Shown here: positions 25,461 through 34,329 of the stretch, piece after piece
Position numbering within the stretch: the stretch's first letter is position 1
How the letters are laid out: each line of letters starts with the position of its first letter
Source: Chitinophagales bacterium
GTDB lineage: Bacteria; Bacteroidota; Bacteroidia; Chitinophagales; Chitinophagaceae
Length of the DNA: 64,000 nt
Direction: 5' to 3'
Assembly (NCBI GenBank): GCA_017303835.1
Contig: JAFLBI010000001.1
Coordinates: 2,232,001-2,296,000 of the forward strand
Program-made: the position numbers and the translations under genes
Notes under the pieces: model-generated
Told to the model about the DNA's origin: nothing
Database searches by the model: none
Seen by the model: only the letters and a program-made list of their open reading frames with translations

Positions 25461-27244
25461 GAGGAAAAATTATAAGGGATGATCATTTTAGCCAAAGTGC
25501 CATTATTACCTTCTATTGAAATGGTGGCTTTCAGTTTCTGGGTTAATGACTTGATGAGTTGATAGCCCATCGATGCAGGCTTATCCATATTCCAGCTTTC
25601 AGGCAAGCCCTTTCCATTGTCTTGTACCTGTAACACCAATTGGTCAAACTCTCTTGTGAGTGAAACTCGCAGCATTCCCCCTTGCTCCACTTGCTCAAAT
25701 GCGTATTTCAAGGCATTACTAATTAGCTCATTCAAAATCAGCCCTAATGGCACAACAACATCCACATCCAATTGCAGTTCATCAATATGGGTAGTCAAGT
25801 GAACCCGATCCTTATTGATATTGTACGAATAAAACAAACTCTGCGTTAGCTTATCAATATAATCACGCACATCAACGCTGGTTAAGTCATCATCCCTGTA
25901 TAAATTCTGATGAATCAGGGCCATACTTTTTACACGATCTCTTCCATCTCGAATGGCAGCCAATGCATTCTCATCAATGATATTTTTGCTTTGCAGGTTG
26001 AGTAAACTACTGATCACCTGCAGGTTATTCTTAACCCGATGGTGAATCTCTTTCAGCAATACTTCTTTCTCCTGAAGCGCTTTACCAATAATATCATTCT
26101 TCTCTGCAAGCATACGATTGGAGGCCTGCTTCTGCCTGTAGTAAAAGAGCAGTACTAGGACCAGACCTGTTAGTAAGAGTAAGCCTGTAACATATAAGAT
26201 CTGTTCAATCTTTTTCTGCTGGATTACAGCATCCTGTGCTTTTAGCTGCGCTTCTTTAATATCCAGCTCATATTTCTTGATGGTTTCCAGCATACGCTGG
26301 TCCTTCTCCTGATTGAACAAGCTGTCTTTGATTCGAATAAATTCATGCTGATATTGAAAGGCCAGCCGAAAATCGCCTTTTGCCTCATAGAGCTCGGTTA
26401 ATGAAGCAAGAACTTGCTTTGTATAATCCAATTGCTCCATTTTTCTGAAGAGTGCATAGCTATTTAAGAGATATTTTTCTGCAGCGCCATATTGCTTCAT
26501 CGCCAGATAAGTTTCACCCATTCCTGATGCAACTGCACCAAGCATAATATGATCATCTGTTTCTTTCAGCAATTCATACGCCTGTGAGAAATAGCCAAGC
26601 GCTTCAGCATAATTTTTCTGTAAGAGTCTGATATTACCTAACTCGTTCAGACACCTAACGATAAACGTTTCATTATTGGTTCTTGAAAAATACTGATAAG
26701 CTGTTTTGATATGTGTTTCTGCAGAGTCCAGCTCTTTCAGGTCAATCTGAACTATCCCCAGATTAAATGCAACATTGGCTATCCAGTCTTCCTGCTTTAC
26801 TTGTCTGAATAGCTGTAATGCTTTCAAGTAAAATATTTCTGTCTCTTTTGGTTTTTCCCTTAAGCGATAGGCGCTGGCAATATTATTCAGGGTTCTTCCT
26901 TGATAAAAGACATTACCAGATTGTTCAAACAAGCGCAGGGCTTTTGTAAAAGCAGCAATAGCCGCTTCCGCATCATTGCGGAAGTATTGTACAAGTCCCT
27001 GCATCAAAACAGCCCGGCCCTGATAAAATACGTGCGGAATATTTTTGGCGATGGAATCTGCCATATGCGCCATTTGTGCAGCTTTGTCAATATCATTGGC
27101 TGCATACTGATTCAGCGCAAGGGAAAGGTTCACAATTTTACTGGTATCCGGAATCTTTGAAAATACAGTTGCAGCAAGGCTATCTGCCTGCTGTGCCTGC
27201 AGTATACACGGAAACAGGGTACATATAATCAGTTTTCGAATCAT
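25457..27244 (-). CDS. TPR-containing sensor histidine kinase (HisKA_2 type), second of tandem pair
   Basis: This 595-residue protein has a signal or anchor sequence, about six TPR repeats in the periplasm (for example IANVAFNLGIVQIDLKELDSA), one transmembrane segment near 330-350 (LYVTGLLLLTGLVLVLLFYY), then a HisKA_2 domain with the phosphoacceptor in KEIHHRVKNNLQVISSLLNLQ. A HATPase domain follows with ILNELISNALKYAF and DNGKGLPESW. It overlaps the kinase gene upstream and the regulator gene downstream by 4 bases each. The TPR part suggests the signal is sensed by protein or peptide contact in the periplasm. Confidence 0.92.
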   Translation of the reverse strand: MIRKLIICTLFPCILQAQQADSLAATVFSKIPDTSKIVNLSLALNQYAANDIDKAAQMAHMADSIAKNIPHVFYQGRAVLMQGLVQYFRNDAEAAIAAFTKALRLFEQSGNVFYQGRTLNNIASAYRLREKPKETEIFYLKALQLFRQVKQEDWIANVAFNLGIVQIDLKELDSAETHIKTAYQYFSRTNNETFIVRCLNELGNIRLLQKNYAEALGYFSQAYELLKETDDHIMLGAVASGMGETYLAMKQYGAAEKYLLNSYALFRKMEQLDYTKQVLASLTELYEAKGDFRLAFQYQHEFIRIKDSLFNQEKDQRMLETIKKYELDIKEAQLKAQDAVIQQKKIEQILYVTGLLLLTGLVLVLLFYYRQKQASNRMLAEKNDIIGKALQEKEVLLKEIHHRVKNNLQVISSLLNLQSKNIIDENALAAIRDGRDRVKSMALIHQNLYRDDDLTSVDVRDYIDKLTQSLFYSYNINKDRVHLTTHIDELQLDVDVVVPLGLILNELISNALKYAFEQVEQGGMLRVSLTREFDQLVLQVQDNGKGLPESWNMDKPASMGYQLIKSLTQKLKATISIEGNNGTLAKMIIPYNFSS

Positions 27245-29382
27245 GCTTTTGCTATCAACATTTGCACCTTGGTGCCTTGTTCGTTAACAATATTCAACTC
27301 TGCCTTCAGTTTAGCCGCAAAAGATCGTATGAGTTGAAAGCCCATGGAAGATGCAGTTTCCGGCTGAAAACCTGCCGGAAGCCCTTTGCCATTATCCTGC
27401 ACTTCAAGAAGCAGCCCTCTTGTGTTTTCCTTAAGTATAACACCAATCTTTCCCTGCGCTGTTCCTTCAGGAAATGCATATTTCAATGCATTTGTGATCA
27501 GCTCATTTAGAATCAGTCCAAGTGGGATAATGGTATCCACATCCAACTTGATAGGATCCACTTCTGTTATCAGTTCTATTTTTCCCGGTTCTATATTATA
27601 AGAATGAAACAAGCTTTCAGATAGTTTTTCGATGTAGTCTTTAACATCTACACTCACCAGGTTTTCATCTGTATATAAGTTCTGGTGAATCAACGCCATA
27701 CTTCTCACCCGATTACTGCCTTCTTTCAGTGCTTCCAATGCTGCATTATCGCTGATGCTTTTGCTTTGCAGCTTTAGTAAACTACTAATGACCTGCAGGT
27801 TATTCTTAACCCGATGGTGAATTTCTTTCAGCAGGGTTTCTTTTTCATTCAAGGCTTTGGAGATAATGGCATTTTTCTCAGCCAACTGCTCATTGGTCTT
27901 TTGCTTATTACTGTATAAATAAAAAGCACCACCCGCCAATAGCGTTGTTAAAGCAATACCAAGTGTGTACAGCAGCTTTTGCTTCTTATTATCCCTGATT
28001 TCAAGATCTTTTAATTTGGCTTGTTGCTTTAATAACAACAGTTCTTGAGTAGACTGTTTGTTTTGTGCCTGAGAGAGCAATAAGGTTTTTTGCTGCTCTT
28101 TAATAGACAGATCCTTTAACTCATTGTCTTTATTCAACAAAATCAATTCCTGTTCTCTTTGCTGAGATTTAGCCGCAAGCAACAGCACTTCATTTCGCTG
28201 TCTTTGCAGATCAATCTCTTTCAGCTGATTCTCTTTATTCAATAAAGCAATTTGCTGTTCCTTCTGTGTTGCTTTGTATTTCGCATCCAACTCTTCCAGC
28301 ATCGCCGTACGGCTATTATTCATCAAAGAGTCGCTATAGCCTTTCAATTGTTCATAATACACCAACGCCTGCTCATAATGCCCCTGTTCTTTTTCTGCCA
28401 TATACAACAGATTGGTAATAGCAGCTAGTGTTTGAAACTTTGTATTCTTGAAACGCAGCGTGAGGCATTGCTGGAGAATTGGAATGGCTTTGGCATAATC
28501 TTTTGTGCCGTAGTAGGCCTGACCTAAACCATAGAGTACTGCATTATTTAAATCTTCGATTTGCTTTACCCTCGGGTCTTTGGAAAGTTCCAGAAAAACA
28601 GGCAAAGCTTCTGCATACTTGTATTGGTAGTTTAAGCCCAATGCAATATTGACCTTGGCTGAAAACATGAGATTGGGATCCTTATATCCCTCAGCCAGTT
28701 GATATACCCTGTTGAAAACAGCTGTTGCACTATCGTAGCGCTTTTGTAGATTGTACAAAGTAGCAATATTCATCATCACAGAGAGCATACGGCGATCACC
28801 GGCTTTTTCATAAATACTCAATGCTTCTGTATAATATTCTCTGGAGGAGCTGATATTGTTGCGCATTCTTTGCACCAACCCTAGGCCATTTAAAGTAACT
28901 GCAGCAGATAAGCTATTACCTGCCTGCTTTTTTTCTTCCAAGGCTTTATAATAGTATAACATGGTACTATCGTACACATTCTGCTCATAATAAGCGTATC
29001 CCAGGTCGTGATGGATGATGCCTCGTTGCAGTAAGTTGTTGGTAGCCTGATTCAGTTCTAATGCTCTTCGAAAAAACCATACAGCACTATCATATTTACG
29101 CAGATTGGTATAGCAAACGCCATATTGATGCAATACCTCTTCCTGTACAAGTTTATTCGCTTTAAGATCTGCACGCTCCCGCAATGGTTTTAGTATATCT
29201 AAAAAATCTCTTGGTTTATTTCTTGCAAGAATGCTATTAAGTCGGTCTATCGTTTGTAAGAGGGTAGTTTCATTGGATGCGCTATTCAACTGCTGCTTCA
29301 ACGCATTCAAATCCTGCTGAGCAACAGCAGTTTGAAACATCAGCAAGAGCATCAGGGTTGTAAAGGGGTAAGCGATTTTCAT
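27241..29382 (-). CDS. TPR-containing sensor histidine kinase (HisKA_2 type), first of tandem pair
   Basis: From ATG 29382 the product is 713 residues, a paralogue of the kinase encoded just downstream. It has a signal peptide ending AVAQQ, TPR repeats to about residue 380, a long coiled coil of repeated LLLxxQ/ELxxL units (about 380-470), a transmembrane segment (LYTLGIALTTLLAGGAFYLY), then HisKA_2 (EIHHRVKNNLQVISSLLKLQ) and HATPase (ILNELITNALKYAF, DNGKGLPAGF). The long coiled coil is the main difference from its neighbour. The two kinases overlap by 4 bases and share a single response regulator gene. Confidence 0.92.
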   Translation of the reverse strand: MKIAYPFTTLMLLLMFQTAVAQQDLNALKQQLNSASNETTLLQTIDRLNSILARNKPRDFLDILKPLRERADLKANKLVQEEVLHQYGVCYTNLRKYDSAVWFFRRALELNQATNNLLQRGIIHHDLGYAYYEQNVYDSTMLYYYKALEEKKQAGNSLSAAVTLNGLGLVQRMRNNISSSREYYTEALSIYEKAGDRRMLSVMMNIATLYNLQKRYDSATAVFNRVYQLAEGYKDPNLMFSAKVNIALGLNYQYKYAEALPVFLELSKDPRVKQIEDLNNAVLYGLGQAYYGTKDYAKAIPILQQCLTLRFKNTKFQTLAAITNLLYMAEKEQGHYEQALVYYEQLKGYSDSLMNNSRTAMLEELDAKYKATQKEQQIALLNKENQLKEIDLQRQRNEVLLLAAKSQQREQELILLNKDNELKDLSIKEQQKTLLLSQAQNKQSTQELLLLKQQAKLKDLEIRDNKKQKLLYTLGIALTTLLAGGAFYLYSNKQKTNEQLAEKNAIISKALNEKETLLKEIHHRVKNNLQVISSLLKLQSKSISDNAALEALKEGSNRVRSMALIHQNLYTDENLVSVDVKDYIEKLSESLFHSYNIEPGKIELITEVDPIKLDVDTIIPLGLILNELITNALKYAFPEGTAQGKIGVILKENTRGLLLEVQDNGKGLPAGFQPETASSMGFQLIRSFAAKLKAELNIVNEQGTKVQMLIAKA

Positions 29383-29451
29383 ATGCCTTAAGTTAGGCAA
29401 ATTCCAAATCTTTCATCCAGCGCAGCTCACCCAAAAGGGTGATTTCCTGAT

Positions 29452-29850
29452 TTACTTCATGATCAGAAAGCCGGTCGTTCCGTATTGGGTCATGACATGA
29501 TCAATAAAAACAATGTAGTTTCCTACGGGTAACTCCTTCATGTCAATTTCAATTGCATTTAGTCCGGATACAATCGTAACTGGCTTACTGTAAACAACTC
29601 CTCTGTCTACACGCTTTAAGTAAATAGTAGAGTTGAACTGCCTAGATGCTTTAAAATGAAAGATTGTTTGCTGTTGATCCTTCTTTCTTTCCAAATGAAT
29701 CTGGTCAATAATAACCGTATCTGCATATACACTATACGCATCCTCATTGTGGGAAATTGGATGATGAGAAACTGCAGCAGATAACCGAATACTAGCCAAA
29801 AACAAGAGGAAGAAAGACAACAGGGAAGTTGTCTTGCTACTCATGTACAT
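29452..29850 (-). CDS. Small secreted protein of unknown function
   Basis: This 132-residue protein has a signal peptide (TTSLLSFFLLFLASIRLSAA). The mature part is beta-rich (FHFKASRQFNSTIYLKRVDRG, GLNAIEIDMKELPVGNYIVFIDH), resembling a single Ig-like or T9SS-tail-like fold with the LPVGNYIV pattern, but it lacks a full sorting domain. It precedes the kinase operon on the same strand with a 70-base gap, so it could share regulation. Start is Met1 at 29850 or Met3 at 29844. Confidence 0.6.
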   Translation of the reverse strand: MYMSSKTTSLLSFFLLFLASIRLSAAVSHHPISHNEDAYSVYADTVIIDQIHLERKKDQQQTIFHFKASRQFNSTIYLKRVDRGVVYSKPVTIVSGLNAIEIDMKELPVGNYIVFIDHVMTQYGTTGFLIMK

Positions 29851-29931
29851 TAGGGGTTTCCGTGAAATTGCACAATTTTCGGCAGAACTGCTTAATACTT
29901 TAGTACGATTTTATACTCTATGGGTTTTGTT

Positions 29932-31968
29932 TTACTTCTGCAGGGTTTTTAGCTCTTTTTCATAAGCAAACAACATATCCCGCAGACGGGCAGCTTCCAT
30001 AAAATCCAGATCGCGTGCGGCTTTTTCCATCTCTTTCCGGGTTTTGGCAATCACTTTTTCCAGCTGAGGAATGGTCTTATACTCATACTGCTCTTCTGCC
30101 GCAGCATTAACCACACCCTCATCCACCATCGCATAGGGGTTTTTCTCATCATAACCCTTAATATCCAGTACGCTGGTCTGCTTCATGATCTGCTCAATAC
30201 TCTTCTTCACTGTCTTGGGTGTGATGCCGTGTTCAATATTGTAAGCGATCTGCTTCTCTCTTCTTCGGTTTGTCTCATCAATGGTGCGCTGCATACTCTC
30301 TGTCATGGTATCAGCATAGAATATCACAAGGCCTTCTACATTTCGCGCAGCCCGGCCCGCAGTCTGCGTCAGCGATTTTTCATTGCGCAGAAAACCTTCT
30401 TTATCTGCATCCAGAATAGCTACGAGCGAAACTTCCGGCAAATCCAACCCTTCCCGCAATAAGTTTACACCTACCAACACATCAATCTCGCCCAATCTTA
30501 ATTGACGCAGTATCTCTACACGTTCCAGTGTATCCACATCGCTATGGATGTACTTACTCTTGATGCGAATACGACCCAGGTATTTATCCATCTCCTCGGC
30601 CATTCGTTTCGTCAGCGTAGTCACCAATACACGATCACCCTTCTTCACGCGTTTATCAATCTCATCCAGTAAATCATCAATCTGGTTCACACTCGGCCTG
30701 ATCTCAATTGGCGGATCTAACAAGCCGGTTGGTCTTACGACTTGTTCTACCACAACACCACCTGTTTTCTCTAATTCATAATCACCGGGTGTGGCACTTA
30801 CAAAAACCGTTTGCCCAATCAGGTTTTCAAATTCATGAAAATTAAGCGGACGGTTATCCAATGCAGAAGGTAGTCTGAATCCATAATCCACCAGCACCAT
30901 CTTTCTGCTTCTATCACCACCATACATACCCGCTACTTGCGGTATGGTTTGGTGACTCTCATCAATAATGCAGAGAAAATCTTTGGGGAAATAATCCAAT
31001 AAACAGAATGGTCTGGTGCCCGGTCTTCTCCTATCGAAGAAACGCGAATAGTTTTCAATACCATTGCAATAACCCAGCTCTCGCATCATCTCTAAATCAT
31101 ACTCCACTCTTTCTTTTAAGCGCTGCGCTTCTATAACCTTTCCATTGTTCTTGAAGTATTCCACCTGCAGCATCATCTCATCCTGAATCTCATGCATGAT
31201 TTGCTGCATCATGTCTTTCGGTGCCAGGTATAAGTTTGCGGGGAAGATGGCTGCATTGTCCATTGTACCGATTCGCTTAGCCGTAGTCTTCTCAATACTT
31301 TCAATTTCTTCAATCTCATCACCAAAGAATGTAATGCGATAGCCATAATCTACATAAGGCAGATTGATGTCAACCGTATCACCTTTTACGCGGAAAGTAC
31401 CACGGTTAAAATCACCTTGGCTCCTGCTGTACAAACTACCCACCAATGCATGCAGAAAACCTTGGCGAGAAATAACCTGACCTTTGTGAATACGAATGAT
31501 ACCATTTTCAAACTCAGTAGGGTTACCCATACCATAAATACAACTCACACTCGCCACTACAATAATGTCTCTTCTGCCACTCAGTAATTCAGAAGTTGCT
31601 TGTAATCGCAGCTTATCCAATTCTTCATTAATGCTAAGGTCTTTTTCAATATAGGTATCGCTCACCGGCATATAGGCTTCCGGCTGATAGTAATCGTAAT
31701 AGCTCACGAAATAGCCCACTGCATTGTTAGGAAAGAATTGCTTGAACTCTCCGTATAGCTGCGCTACTAGCGTCTTGTTGTGTGTTAGCACCAGTGTGGG
31801 GCGTTGTACGTTTTGAATCACATTGGCCATGGTAAAAGTTTTACCACTCCCGGTTACCCCCAGCAGGGTTTGGAATTGTTCACCTTCCAGAATTGTATCT
31901 GTAAGCTGACGAATCGCGCTAGGTTGATCGCCTGAAGGCTGATAGGGTGCATGTAATTCAAAAGGCAT
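29932..31968 (-). CDS. uvrB: Excinuclease ABC subunit B
   Basis: This 678-residue protein has the normal length and all UvrB landmarks: the Walker A loop in LLGVTGSGKTFTMAN, the beta-hairpin region near YYDYYQPEAY, helicase motifs (IIDESHQTIPQ, FVSATPGDYELE, LREGLDLPEVSLVAILDADKEGFLR, QTAGRAARN), and a C-terminal UVR motif (DLDFMEAARLRDMLFAYEKE) that contacts UvrC. It verifies DNA damage in nucleotide excision repair. It is transcribed divergently from the GH53 gene; no LexA-like site was recognised in the 73-base gap. Confidence 0.98.
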   Translation of the reverse strand: MPFELHAPYQPSGDQPSAIRQLTDTILEGEQFQTLLGVTGSGKTFTMANVIQNVQRPTLVLTHNKTLVAQLYGEFKQFFPNNAVGYFVSYYDYYQPEAYMPVSDTYIEKDLSINEELDKLRLQATSELLSGRRDIIVVASVSCIYGMGNPTEFENGIIRIHKGQVISRQGFLHALVGSLYSRSQGDFNRGTFRVKGDTVDINLPYVDYGYRITFFGDEIEEIESIEKTTAKRIGTMDNAAIFPANLYLAPKDMMQQIMHEIQDEMMLQVEYFKNNGKVIEAQRLKERVEYDLEMMRELGYCNGIENYSRFFDRRRPGTRPFCLLDYFPKDFLCIIDESHQTIPQVAGMYGGDRSRKMVLVDYGFRLPSALDNRPLNFHEFENLIGQTVFVSATPGDYELEKTGGVVVEQVVRPTGLLDPPIEIRPSVNQIDDLLDEIDKRVKKGDRVLVTTLTKRMAEEMDKYLGRIRIKSKYIHSDVDTLERVEILRQLRLGEIDVLVGVNLLREGLDLPEVSLVAILDADKEGFLRNEKSLTQTAGRAARNVEGLVIFYADTMTESMQRTIDETNRRREKQIAYNIEHGITPKTVKKSIEQIMKQTSVLDIKGYDEKNPYAMVDEGVVNAAAEEQYEYKTIPQLEKVIAKTRKEMEKAARDLDFMEAARLRDMLFAYEKELKTLQK

Positions 31969-32041
31969 GGAACGAAGTTAGCACCTTCAGCAATCTGATA
32001 TTCATCATTCTCCAACCTGAATTAATTGGTAATTTCATTGC

Positions 32042-33208
32042 ATGAAAAAGATGCTTTGGCTGATTGTCCCTGCTGCCCTCCTGATGAGCTCCTGTGCCAA
32101 ATCGCAAACAGCCCCACAAACCGATAGTAACTATACCTGGAACCAGTTTTCCATGGGTGTTGATCTATCTTATGTGAATGCAATTGAAGATGCTGGTGGT
32201 AAATATTTTCAAAGTAGTGTAGCCAAAGATCCTTTTGCCATTATGCAGTCGATGGGTGCAAATACAGTACGTGTGCGTATCTGGCATAACCCACAATGGC
32301 TGGCAGCATTAAACAACAATCGTTTTTACAGCGATCTATATGATGCAGAAAAAACCATTCGCAGAGCCAAGACTTTGGGTATGGCGGTGAACTTAGATTT
32401 TCATTATTCTGATGATTGGGCCGATCCTGCACACCAAAATATTCCAGCTGCATGGCAAAACGCCAATTTAGCCGTACTCAAAGATTCTGTGTATCAATAC
32501 ACTTTGCGCGTACTGAATTATCTCGCTGCAAAAAACCTAACACCTGAGATGGTACAAGTGGGCAATGAAACCAATGGTGGTATGCTCTGGCCTATTGGGA
32601 GAATTAACAATGATCAGAACTGGTCTTCCTTTGGTCAGCTCATCAATAGCGGCGTGAAAGCGGTACGCAATTTCTCAGCTTCCAGTAGTATTAAGCCTAA
32701 GATTATTCTGCATGTTGCACAAATTCAAAATACAAGGGGATGGATACAATCGCTCCAGCAAAAGGGTAATGTTGCTGATTATGATATTCTCGGCGTCTCA
32801 CACTATTATAAGTGGAGCGATGTGAACAACATGAACAGTATCAGCGATTCAGTACGCAGCCTGCGCAACTACACCGGAAAAGATGTAATGATTGTGGAAA
32901 CAGCTTTCCCCTGGACCAACGATAATGCAGACAATTACAACAATATGTTGTATCAAACCACGAGTGAAGTAGCCGGCTATGCGATTAGTCCTGCCGGACA
33001 AGCAGCTTATCTGCGCGACCTCACACAAGCTGTCATCACAGGTGGCGGAAAAGGTGTGATGTATTGGGAACCTGCATGGATCACTTCCAATCTGCGCGAT
33101 CCTTGGGGCGTAGGCAGTACTTGGGAGAATGCCACTTATTTCGATTTCAGAGGCAATCTGCTCACAGGTATTGATTACATGAAACGCAAATACATATTTC
33201 CTCGTTGA
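32042..33208 (+). CDS. GH53 endo-beta-1,4-galactanase, lipoprotein
   Basis: This 388-residue enzyme has a lipoprotein signal (LLMSS-C) and a single GH53 TIM barrel. The acid/base is E176 in VQVGNETNGGMLWP, the nucleophile E286 in VMIVETAFPW, and the N-terminal strand is FSMGVDLSYVNAIED. NTVRVRIWHNP is also typical. It cleaves beta-1,4-galactan side chains of pectin (arabinogalactan type I). No SusC/SusD genes are nearby, so it is not in a classic utilisation locus. It ends immediately before the converging phytase-esterase-like gene. Confidence 0.93.
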   Translation: MKKMLWLIVPAALLMSSCAKSQTAPQTDSNYTWNQFSMGVDLSYVNAIEDAGGKYFQSSVAKDPFAIMQSMGANTVRVRIWHNPQWLAALNNNRFYSDLYDAEKTIRRAKTLGMAVNLDFHYSDDWADPAHQNIPAAWQNANLAVLKDSVYQYTLRVLNYLAAKNLTPEMVQVGNETNGGMLWPIGRINNDQNWSSFGQLINSGVKAVRNFSASSSIKPKIILHVAQIQNTRGWIQSLQQKGNVADYDILGVSHYYKWSDVNNMNSISDSVRSLRNYTGKDVMIVETAFPWTNDNADNYNNMLYQTTSEVAGYAISPAGQAAYLRDLTQAVITGGGKGVMYWEPAWITSNLRDPWGVGSTWENATYFDFRGNLLTGIDYMKRKYIFPR

Positions 33209-34324
33209 TCAATCCACTTCAAACAAAAAAAACTGTGTCTGCTGTAAGGGGGAGAAATTATTATCCGCTACAAAAATCAAACTGCGTTTTCCATTGGGTA
33301 GTTTGGGACCCCAGCAAACACCTTCAATATTGTCTATAAATACGCCCAGACTATCCATATTCAACAACAACTTTTTCGTTGCTGGTGTGAATTGACTGTT
33401 TGCTGATAAAGATGTTATGTTACGGATATCTGTGGCCTTACTGAAATCAGCCAGAAATACTTTGATCGTACATTGTACACGACCGGTAGAAAATGAACGT
33501 TCAATCACCAGAAACTGTCCGTTACCTAAGGAAAAGATATCTGGTATGCCGTTAACGCGAAACGCATTGGCTGGTGTAGGAATAGTTGCTACGGGATCAA
33601 GTTGATAGGCATACTCTCCCTGGAACTTTTTGGTTGCCCAGTTGATATCGTAAAAACGCACATAGGCAGTAGTATCGCGCAGATCAGCTCGCGGACCGTC
33701 TTCATATCTCGGCTCTTCCAAACTCACGAATAAATGATGTCCATTGGGATGAAAACTCATACCCTCTAACACACCGTTTTGTCTAGGACCAGCTTCAGTA
33801 ACACGCATGCGTAAATTATCCGGCAGAGCAATCTTGCTTTTATAACCACCTTGCCGATCCACCACATAAATCGCAGGATCAGACAGAATGGTATCTCTTA
33901 CATTCACAGTTCGTTCACCCTCACTGCTCCACACCAGTAGATTGTCTTTGTGCGCAATACGCATCGCTTCCGGATCAGGCACGTTGAATTTGTCCTGCTT
34001 GTTATTGGGGAAGTTTTGTCCAGCCGCATCTTTCAGAAAGAAAACATCTTTGATCAAAACAGTATCAATGCCTTTGTTACTGAGTTTGATAGAGGCCGTA
34101 TAAAATCGTGCAGGATTGATAGCACTTCTGTCGTCACAAATCAAATAATACAGATCTTGTTTGGCATCGTAATCAATACCAGATAGGCCGCCCACCAATG
34201 TCTGCTGCACATTGGTATTGTAAGGCAATACAAACATACCCTTATAGCGCATGCTAAAAGGCGACTGCGCCTTCGCCAGAAGCAAAGACGCAGTCAACAA
34301 TATGCTGAAACAAATTCTTTTCAA
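33209..34324 (-). CDS. Secreted esterase-like-activity-of-phytase family protein
   Basis: The best start is a TTG at 34324, giving 371 residues beginning with a signal peptide (KRICFSILLTASLLLAKAQ-S) and lying 5 bases after the upstream M28 peptidase stop. The ATG at 34411 would place 29 polar residues before the signal and overlap the M28 gene. The body is a beta-propeller of the phytase esterase-like family: GGLSGIDYDAKQDLYYLICDDRS, PDPEAMRI, EGMSFHPNGHHLFVSLEEP, NGIPDIFSLGNGQFLVIERSF and DNIEGVCWGPKLPNGKRSLIFVADNNF. The substrate is unknown. It is likely co-transcribed with the M28 peptidase. Confidence 0.8.
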   Translation of the reverse strand: MKRICFSILLTASLLLAKAQSPFSMRYKGMFVLPYNTNVQQTLVGGLSGIDYDAKQDLYYLICDDRSAINPARFYTASIKLSNKGIDTVLIKDVFFLKDAAGQNFPNNKQDKFNVPDPEAMRIAHKDNLLVWSSEGERTVNVRDTILSDPAIYVVDRQGGYKSKIALPDNLRMRVTEAGPRQNGVLEGMSFHPNGHHLFVSLEEPRYEDGPRADLRDTTAYVRFYDINWATKKFQGEYAYQLDPVATIPTPANAFRVNGIPDIFSLGNGQFLVIERSFSTGRVQCTIKVFLADFSKATDIRNITSLSANSQFTPATKKLLLNMDSLGVFIDNIEGVCWGPKLPNGKRSLIFVADNNFSPLQQTQFFLFEVD

Positions 34325-34329
34325 GTCGG

